The notes beneath the pieces were generated by a model. That model did not search any database. It was given only the letters and a program-made list of their open reading frames with translations, and had not been told where the DNA came from. Made by a program: the position numbers and the translations under genes. DNA of 64,000 nt, taken from the NCBI GenBank assembly GCA_021613535.1, contig CP075493.1:11656001-11720000 (forward strand), in the 5' to 3' direction. Below, piece by piece: positions 56,252 through 64,000 of the stretch (its first letter is position 1; every line of letters begins with the position of its first letter). Origin of the DNA: Adineta vaga. Lineage: Eukaryota; Rotifera.

Positions 56252-59200
56252 TTATTTTGAATAAATTATCAATCGCACAAGTATTATAATAATTGACTTA
56301 TAAAATACAAAATCTTTCCTCATTGCTATTGTTGATCCGAGATTGTTTGCATAATTTTTCTGTATTATTGTTGTTTCTTCGGTTGATGTGTTTAGATTTA
56401 ATTGAATAGTATGGTTGAAATAATTCTGTACTGTGGTTGATCGTGTACCTTTCCGAAGTTTTTTATTTTTCGTCATGTTGATATACGAATAAGTTTGTAA
56501 TTGATTGAGTATTGTAGTTAATTCTAAAGTTGTTTGTAAATGATCTTTTTGTACTAACATTGTATAGTCTTTCCATTCATGTAGATTTCTTTGGAAATTT
56601 TCATGTAATTCTTTCATGGTTGAATCATTTGTTATTAGAATATCATAAATACATTGTTGTTGTTTTATGTGAGAAAGAATATTTTGACAATTGTATTCGG
56701 CTTGAATTAATTTTTGCGTATTTTGATATTGTTGAAATAATTCTTTGTGAAAGATTGGACGATAATGAAGATTTTGTTTTTTATGAAAATTTTCTCCAGG
56801 TATGTAGTAGAAAAGTGTAGTTTCTGGAGTTATTCGCCATGATTCACCAAAATTAAAATAATATTGTTCACTTAAATCATTGTTTTTATTTTCATTCATA
56901 TTTCCGAGGAGACCTTGAAGATGTTCTTGATAATATTGTGGTAAAATGGATATAATGTTCAAAAAATCATATTGTTCTCGAATTTTCACTAAGAATTGAA
57001 TGTTATTTACATAGGTAATTGTGTATGTCGTTTGATTTGTTTGGGTAATGGATATTTGATGATTATCTAATCGAATCGTACGACTTGTCGCTAATAAAAT
57101 CTTATGCATATCAAGATCAATGTCTTCGATAGCGGTACTTGGATTGAAAAATATGTCTGTATCGATAGATCGATCATTGAGACGAATATCGATTAGTTTT
57201 AGTTCGGGAAATAATTCAAATTGAACTTTAGAATAGTTCCCATTTTTGATGACGAATGCAACAATAGCTGTTGCTTGATTTTCTTGTACGTTGGATTGGA
57301 TTGGTTTTGTACGAATTTGAATTTCTAATGATGTGGCATTTGACAGCGGATGTGTACGAAGTAAAACATATTCACCACAACCATTGAATGTATATTCAAA
57401 ATCATCTAGAGTAGTAAAATGTGGATCACCAGCAGCGCCACTTGGTACAAAGAGTGGAACATTTTCACATTCAAATGTTGGTCGTTGTTTATGGTAGGTC
57501 ATACAGGATGTGTGTTCCGTTTTTGTTAAGTTTTGGACGTTCACAACAAGTGTAAAATGGTAAATGATCATAAAGTATATGTTTAATCCGTTGAATAATT
57601 GAACTATCGGAACTTGCTTCTAATTCCAGACCACCGGTACCTAATGTAGGATCAGTAATAATCAAACCATCTGAATTATAACAACATTTTACACCTGGAC
57701 CTTCTGATTCAAATGAACGTCGATAACAATGTGAGACATGATTATCGAATGTACATGCGACCAATCGATGATTGTTACATGATGGATCACTTTTGAAATT
57801 ATGAAATGTTGATGGAAAACGATTAAAACCAGTTGCTGGTACGCGACATGGACACGAAGGAACTTTTGTTTGATATGTTGCTGGTGATGGCATATGTACA
57901 AGTTTCATTTGCCATTTTTCACAAAAAGCTGCTGTTTGTTTAACAACAGTTATTGGCCAATTGACTGTGCGATAGAGCCATATCAGTGGAGTTGGTATCG
58001 TGATTACATCCGTTAATAGATTGAAATTTATTAGTAATAATGTTATATGTATGTCATCATGAGTTGCATATTTAAAAATGTTAGAATATTCAATAGTTAC
58101 GGTCATTAGCGACGATAAATTAACAGATGAGTAAAGTGTGCGTTGACGAAGATCGATATAAATCAATTCATTGGTATCATGCGCAAAGATGGTTTCATAA
58201 TAAAATAATTCAATATTAAAGATATATTTTTTTGTTATAAAATTATCTGTAAAATTAAATATGATTGAATCATTTTGAGCCATTTCAATAAATGAATTTT
58301 TTACATTCGAATTTTGAACAAGCAGTTCTGAATTATCTTCTGGAATTTCAATAAAAAAATGTGTTATTCCCATCAGAACTTTTTCCATAGTGAAGAGTTG
58401 AATTTCTATTTTAGGACCATTATAAATCATTGGCATTATACACTTAATAGAAAACAATGTTACATTACAATCATCTCGTATTGTTTGATCAATTTTAATT
58501 TGATAATTTCTTTCTTTAAAACAAATTCCAAATAGTTGTATTTCATAGCCGCCAGTCGGTGAACCACGAAATGGTACTATTTGTAAACCATCTGCTGTGT
58601 GACATTTCGTATCTGTAATATTGGCACCAATGGAAAATACAAATCGACCTGGATATTGAATATTAGAGTCCTTAACGAGTTCGGTCACTTGTAATGTAAA
58701 CGATTTATCAATAAGAAAATAATTTTTCATGTCACCAGCATTGAAACCAGCTTGAGCATGAACAGAGCCCGAAACTGAACTAGACGTCCATTGTAATTGA
58801 CCGTAGTTAAAAATAGAAAATGAATTGATCCCGTTTGTCATTACGATCGCTTGAAACGTATTACGCAAAGTGGATGGTAGTCCATATCCAGGCACTTCAT
58901 ACCATGTAGCAACGAATCCCCACAGCAGTGGCTGTATAACCATATCAGAAAAAACGCCTTCTATAATATACATAAGTTCATGAAGTGTTGATTTATCGAC
59001 TATTTCTCGATAGAAAATGTTACTATTATTGTCATTTGCTGTTATTACATCAGCCCAAAACGGTGCAACACAAACAATATTATTAATAGGAAAATTTACC
59101 GGTGTAAAATTAATAAATTCATCATCGTGTTTGCCAAATAATATCATACCATTAGTTTGAATTTTAATTTCGTCGTACATATGATCAAAGAATGGAAAAC

Positions 59201-59372
59201 GTACTGGAATCTGTATAGATTCGGATATCCTATCATCATCACGTTCGAATGTGATATCACCATGATCAGGTCCGAATGGAAAAAGTTTTTCGTGATATAC
59301 GTCTCCTGCAATACTATGAGTACCAATAATCATTATACAATAAAACACAGTTACATTGATATGTTGTCTCAT
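56252..59372 (-). CDS. NIDO-AMOP-VWD secreted protein (mucin-4/sushi-domain-2-like), with one frameshift
   Basis: The frame from 59372 codes a signal peptide (MRQHINVTVFYCIMIIGTH), a NIDO domain (about residues 90-240, NGMILFGKHDDEF, GVAPFW-like VAPFWADV), an Ig-like middle and an AMOP domain (CEKW...CPCRVPATG...CCYNSDG). Near 57520, within an A-run, the frame is lost and the next frame continues with TEHTSCMTYHKQRP and the VWD domain (GDPHFTTLDDFEYTFNGCGEY). It ends in a hydrophobic C-terminal helix (IIIILVRLIIYS) that could be a membrane or GPI anchor. The NIDO-AMOP-VWD order is that of MUC4 and SUSD2, adhesion and barrier proteins. The single indel beside AAAAA may be an assembly error. 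Confidence 0.8.
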
Positions 59373-59864
59373 TTTTAACAGAGTCGAAAAAAAAATATAT
59401 AGGTGTACATATCACCAAAACAGTCTTATATATACGTAAGCAAATAGAAAGCTTATTATCTTCTTTTCATCATAAAGATGAAAATATGATTAATGAGCTA
59501 GGTTATTTAGATATTTTTCTCAATGATTAATTATGTATATATTCTATTAGACCAAAAATATTGTACTGATATATAGTATCACCATTTGTTCTGTTGTCAT
59601 CAACAAGCTATAATATATCATAGCCCACGATTCTGACGTTATATTCTAACAATTGTCTTTCTCTTCGTTGCATTCTTACCATAATGAGATATCTACTATG
59701 CATTTGTACGATAACGAATGCTCTTGCAATCCTACAGAATAAAATGTGTGAATATTCTGCAATTAAAAAAAATGAGAAAGATCAATAATGATGATGAAAG
59801 ATGTAAGTATGAAAAAAAATGAACTGTTTGTGTGTAAACTGAATAAATATAACATTCATATCTT
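59373..59864. other. Intergenic spacer
   Basis: AT-rich. TATATATA-like tract near 59430 for the minus gene. No other feature. Confidence 0.4.
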
Positions 59865-60818
59865 TCAAACATTTGTAGCAATTATACTGAGCATACCATA
59901 AATACTCAATGTCTCACGAACTTTTTCGACATGAAAAAGCGTCTTTTTGTTTTTATGATCATTTGTAGTTACTTGCAACATTTCAATCTTTTCCGGTGTG
60001 ATTTTAGGGAAAAGAATTTGATACAATCCATCGGCAGTTCGAATAACAAAATATTGTTTTGGTTTCTTAATAATCACATCATTATTCGATTGACAAACAA
60101 GATTTTGAAGTATATCTAATTTTTCTAATTCATTAATTCCCACATATGCAGCAAGATAAATCACCTGACATTCATTTAAAATTGTTCGAACGTTATTAGG
60201 TAATGGATGTTCACTAATATCTTGTGTAATGAAATGCATACGTTGAAAAAGATCTGGAGATAATATTTGTTCACTAAGAACAGATGCTAATTGATTTGCT
60301 TCTTCACACATATCAATATTATAAATATCGACGCAAGGTCCATGATCATTAAGAATAATCAAAGAAGATGTAGGAATTGGACCTGATCCAATAAAAGCAA
60401 TTTTTGTCACTAAAAAATCAGTTTCTGCATTGTTATTTGTTAAATTTTTAGCAAGATAAACATCAAGTTCTTGAAGCATGTTTATTTCACATTGAATTAA
60501 TTCTTCGTAACCTTTACGATGTTTGAAATGTTCACTGAAATTATGATTTCGATCAACAGCACAGATCTTTGCTGCTCGTATTTCACCGTAGAGACCATAG
60601 AGAGCAAATAAACGACGAAGATTTTCACATGATATTTGTAATTCTGTATCTGTCTGTAACATGTGATCCACTGAGGATGAATTCATATCTTTTGACGACG
60701 AACACAATGTAATAAGTTCATCGAATAAATCAACAATTTGCGGAGAAAATTCAGTTATATCAAGTTGAGAAAGTTCAGTATTTAATTGAATAAGTCGATC
60801 ACGCATAGAATTGTTCAT
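59865..60818 (-). CDS. Nicotianamine synthase-like protein
   Basis: Single exon. The Met at 60818 gives 317 residues, the usual length of plant and archaeal nicotianamine synthases (about 290-330). The SAM-binding start is KIAFIGSGPIPTSSLIIL (139-156), followed by the NIDM segment at the ribose-binding strand end, MHFITQDI, and IYLAAYVGI. An N-terminal helical lid holds LRRLFALYGLYGEI, aligned with the Tyr-rich catalytic block of the family. Nicotianamine synthase condenses aminopropyl groups of SAM to make a metal chelator. The family occurs in plants, fungi, archaea and, as related opine-type synthases, in bacteria; an animal copy implies horizontal gain. It may support copper, zinc or iron handling. 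Upstream Met at 60845 is in frame but less likely. Confidence 0.85.
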   Translation of the reverse strand: MNNSMRDRLIQLNTELSQLDITEFSPQIVDLFDELITLCSSSKDMNSSSVDHMLQTDTELQISCENLRRLFALYGLYGEIRAAKICAVDRNHNFSEHFKHRKGYEELIQCEINMLQELDVYLAKNLTNNNAETDFLVTKIAFIGSGPIPTSSLIILNDHGPCVDIYNIDMCEEANQLASVLSEQILSPDLFQRMHFITQDISEHPLPNNVRTILNECQVIYLAAYVGINELEKLDILQNLVCQSNNDVIIKKPKQYFVIRTADGLYQILFPKITPEKIEMLQVTTNDHKNKKTLFHVEKVRETLSIYGMLSIIATNV

Positions 60819-61047
60819 TGTTCTTTGAAAATAAATGCAGTCCAAGTAGTACGTTGCAAAAGATGACTTGCAGTTTCAGAGTAGATTCAAAGTTGTATAT
60901 ATACATAAAAATACTTTATCATTCTGTATGATAACAACATTTTTTTCTTTTTTTTTCTGTTGATATTATGATACAACAAAAAACATGTAGATTATATGGA
61001 AAGATATATTCTTTCACAATTATATTAGAATCTGTAGTTGAAATTAT

Positions 61048-62135
61048 TTATTCAAAGAAAGTTTTTTTAGCAGGAAATGTCGAATATCGTCTACGAATGG
61101 CATCATTACGTCTTAATGTTAAGACATGAATTAATGCTCTGATTTCACCAATACGATGGCCAACAAAATGATCATAGGAACTGCCTTCATGTGGTTGTTG
61201 AAGAGCAAGTTCTTCCAATTCTCTTTTTAAATTTTCAATAAATTCGTTGCAATCATTGATTATGTCTTCTATAAAAGAAAAAGGAACAAACAAAATATTT
61301 CATTGAATATATCTTTTTTTCTGATTCGTTTACGTACCATCGGACATTGCATACAGACACACATGTTTATATTCATGTAATCCATTGATAGACAATGGTT
61401 GTTGTTGACCTTTACTTTGTCGAATGACACCTTTTACTATTTTTTCAAACATATCAGGAATACTAACATCTGCTAGAACAATATTTTCACATAAATGTTT
61501 GGCAAATAGATTATCTTGAGTTTTCTTTCGCTTATTATCAATAAATTGATGGGCAGCACAAGAAAATTGAATGAATGTTTCATCAGGTACAGTCATTGTC
61601 TGGAGACCTTTGTTCTGCTCACCAGCTAAAACAAAACGTAAACAGTAGTTTCTATAAACTATAAACAATGTTTATTCTACGTACGATTTGATGGCGATTC
61701 ATTTTTGTAAAAATATCGTTTATTACAATCAAGAATAAATATATTCACGTAAGATTGATTTTTGTCTGTTATTTTTGATAATGCGCTTGTAACATTAGCA
61801 CCTATATCTTGAACATCCATATCTTTACCTATTTTCTCATCATCGGTAGGTATCATATAATTAGTTCCATCAACCTGTCGACATTGACCAGAAAAATAAA
61901 CTAAAACTAGATCTCCATCGGTAATTTCTTCAGCGAAAGTTGCAATAGTGTTCAGTATTTCTTTATCAACATTTAAACGAGTAGTTACTTTGAAATTAAT
62001 TGTCTCGAGTAAACCACTTAGTTCCCTAGCATTTTTAACCGCATGTTCTAGCCGATTCTCTTTCAGTTTATAGGTACCGTTACCAATAATGAGTGCTCGT
62101 TTCTTATGAGATGAAGAATTATCGGCACTTGGCAT
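61048..62135 (-). CDS. Caspase-like (C14-type) protein lacking the catalytic His
   Basis: Minus-strand exons are 62135-61685, 61625-61338 and 61268-61048 (phase-1 joins), giving 319 residues; the Met of MPSADNSSSHKK is chosen because an upstream Met at 62213 leads through intron-like sequence. The fold starts KRALIIGNGTYK with ENRLEHAVKNAREL, typical of paracaspase/metacaspase-type p20. The place of the catalytic SGHG reads SGQC (Gln84), while the Cys side is kept as ILDC (Cys137). The p10 part follows in exon 2, and a short C-terminal helical tail in exon 3. It is probably a pseudo-protease or a regulator of its partner. It is divergent with the intact-looking gene at 62749. Confidence 0.8.
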
Positions 62136-62748
62136 ATTTTTATTTATATCTAAAATACAACCTCCGACAAGCAATACCTTCGAACTTAACAAAATTATTC
62201 TGCGACATTTCATTAAAAAAAAGTTGCATCGTCTGCATACAAAATCAGGGGTAATATTTCAACACATTTAACTTTATTTTTCATCGAAAAAAAATTCCAA
62301 CTAAACAAGATTTCGTAAGTGATGTGTTGTGATGCTTTGTATGTTGGAAAAAATTAAAATGCATTTGTCGTTAAAAAAAACAGACGAATTCATACAAACT
62401 TAAAAACAACAACAAAGATTATGTTTACCGAGCACAAAAAAGAGAAAGTGAGTAACTTTTCTTGCTTCCAACCGATTTTTACCCTAAACGACATTTTTTT
62501 ATGCTAAATCATGCTATACATACATACGTGATTTTTAATATTACCTTGCGTTCAGCGCCAAAAAGGTATCCAACGATGAAACACTGTGTAAACATCCTCT
62601 CTAGGTCTATTGAAACCTGTTGAGTGAAATTTTACATTTTCGAGGAAGTATTGTATTTACATTCGAAAAATACAATGCGAATATAAAATAAAGTGTCAGT
62701 ACATGATCAATCTTTAGATTTAGCTAATATTTCAGATATAGAGCAGAA
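62136..62748. other. Shared divergent promoter of the caspase-like pair
   Basis: About 610 nt, AT-rich, between two head-to-head caspase-like genes. No clear TATA or CRE element was seen for either gene. Confidence 0.45.
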
Positions 62749-64000
62749 ATGGCACGTTCTAATGACGATTCATCACAACATCGAAAGTTAGCATTAGTCA
62801 TTGGAAATGGCGATTATAGTCTACGAGAAAATCGATTAGATTATTCAAGAAAAAATGCTCAAAGTATTGCCAATTTATTAGAACAACTAGGATTCGATGT
62901 GAAACTTGCCCATGATTTACCTAAACATGAATTGACCACATGTATTATTGATTTTTCTAAAAAAATCGAAGATGGTGATTTAGTCGTATTCTATTTCTGT
63001 GGTCATGCATGTTATAGTAACGGCGATAACTATCTCATACCCGTCTGTGATAATCAGATAGTTGCACAAGACGATATGAAGGACTTTGCTAATAAATACG
63101 AACATATGGTATCACGTATACTAGAAAAAAATGAATCATATGTAACTATTCTAATTTTTGACTGTGCAAAATCATATTTAACAAAGAGTACAAGAAAATC
63201 AAAATGTAAGTATAAGATCATTAAATGCTTTGAAAAGATACAAGTCATATTAATTTAGCATTAAGCCAATGTGATGGATTAGTGGAGACAAAACCATCTG
63301 CTGGAACAATAGTGCAATTTGCCCGTTCTACTAATCAACATGCAAAAGACAATAATGATACAGGCTCGTACAATTTATATTTTAGACATTTATTAAATAG
63401 CATTGCTGAAGAAAATGTTGATATTGCGGATGCTTTTCAACGTATTGACAATGCTGTACGCCAGGAAAGTAAAAATACACAAAAACCTGTATCTATGAAT
63501 GGTTTACGCAAAAACCAATTGATTTGCCTCAATCTTGTTGTCAAACCTGTTGAGAGTAAGTTGATATTAATATGTACAAAAGAATTGCATCTTTCTGTCG
63601 CTCTTACTCTCTCATCAATCTATCGGTTTTGTAATTTATAGAATGGGATGAAATCAAACCAAGTGAGATGGCATCCGTAAAGAAAAAACAAACGGAGATG
63701 AGGGCGTGTTATGATAATTTTCCAAGTATTGATGATCTTACCAAAAAAAACAAACCAAGTATTGCAAGAGCAGAGAAATTGACACAACAGATTTTATCAC
63801 AACCACCATCGGGAGATGCCGGGCAAAGGGATACTGCATGCCATGTTCTACACAAACTCTTCGAACAGGAAAATCAAGAATGTTTATTCTTTGATTCCAC
63901 TCAAAACATGACACTTCATGATGCATCAGGAAGTTTGGCTGATTTTAGTTCTCAAGAAAAACCATTTGTTTTAAAATTAAACAATGTCGATGGACTCGGT
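62749..64000 (+). CDS. Caspase-like (C14-type) protein with catalytic dyad retained, 3' end outside window
   Basis: Exons are 62749-63205, 63259-63555 and 63642 to beyond 64000 (phase-1 joins); at least 371 residues. The p20 starts LALVIGNGDYS, ENRLDYSRKNAQSI. The dyad is kept: FCGHACYS (His86) and LIFDCAKS (Cys139). The p10 part in exon 2 matches that of the neighbour (VQFARSTNQHA against IQFSCAAHQFI). Exon 3 has a Lys-rich linker and then an additional domain (QRDTACHVLHKLFEQENQ, LADFSSQEKPFVLKL) that resembles neither caspase part and is cut by the window end. A role in regulated proteolysis or cell death is inferred from fold. Confidence 0.8.

Noticed and set aside
1-64000. CRISPR arrays, prokaryotic operons or rRNA genes
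   Set aside because: No regularly spaced direct repeats, no ribosome-binding-site pattern and no rRNA-like sequence; introns and TATA boxes show a eukaryotic nuclear region.

Overview
The window looks like a bdelloid rotifer nuclear chromosome. It is AT-rich and gene-dense. Most introns are 50-80 nt with GT-AG borders, and many put a phase-1 break inside the codon. TATAAA boxes lie roughly 50-80 nt ahead of several start codons. Animal families (rhodopsin-like receptors, LDLR/EGF-receptor fusions, NHL propellers, arrestin, a Hedgehog-type Hint domain, F-box/LRR) sit next to genes whose relatives are mainly bacterial, fungal or plant (nicotianamine synthase, TauD-like dioxygenase, antigen-85-like esterase, beta-helix glycosidase). 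Intergenic TGTGGG-like G-strand tracts recall the telomeric repeat reported for Adineta. The taxon is an inference; no marker gene is present.

Layout. 0-5 kb: receptor, two decayed TauD copies, a weak hypothetical gene. 5-9 kb: three secreted-protein genes (Cys-rich multi-knot protein, Hint/Hog protein, CSalpha-beta peptide), two of them with TGACGTCA elements upstream. 9-16.5 kb: decayed beta-helix gene, esterase, membrane NHL propeller, and a frameshift-riddled receptor-like pseudogene. 17-20 kb: tandem GT90 glycosyltransferases carrying nearly identical internal tracts. 20.6-23.3 kb: arrestin-domain gene, polyubiquitin remnant, broken F-box gene. 23.6-33.1 kb: four same-strand genes sharing Ser/Arg/His-rich disordered segments and phase-1 exon modules: PARG plus PBZ-like zinc fingers, CAP protein, a large protein with an unrecognised conserved region, and PBZ-like fingers plus RS tail. 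34-44.7 kb: receptor, NHL pseudogene, F-box gene, small membrane proteins, a small organelle-like protein. 44.9-51.2 kb: LDLR/EGF/7TM giant with one frameshift, and an F-box gene. 51.5-54 kb: kelch pseudogene, a MITE, gene fragments. 54.6-64 kb: CYP7/8-like P450, NIDO-AMOP-VWD protein with one frameshift, nicotianamine synthase-like gene, and a divergent pair of caspase-like genes, the second running off the window.

The best candidate for an undescribed system is the 23.6-33.1 kb cluster. It joins a poly(ADP-ribose)-degrading enzyme, putative poly(ADP-ribose)-binding fingers in two genes, and a large protein of unknown fold, all with similar disordered tails. Also notable are the animal nicotianamine synthase-like gene, the Hog-without-Hedge protein, dispersed telomere-like hairpins, and a caspase-like pair in which one member has lost its catalytic His. 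Exon joins were worked out by reading phases and splice sites by eye. Several genes have frameshifts that could be real decay or assembly errors.
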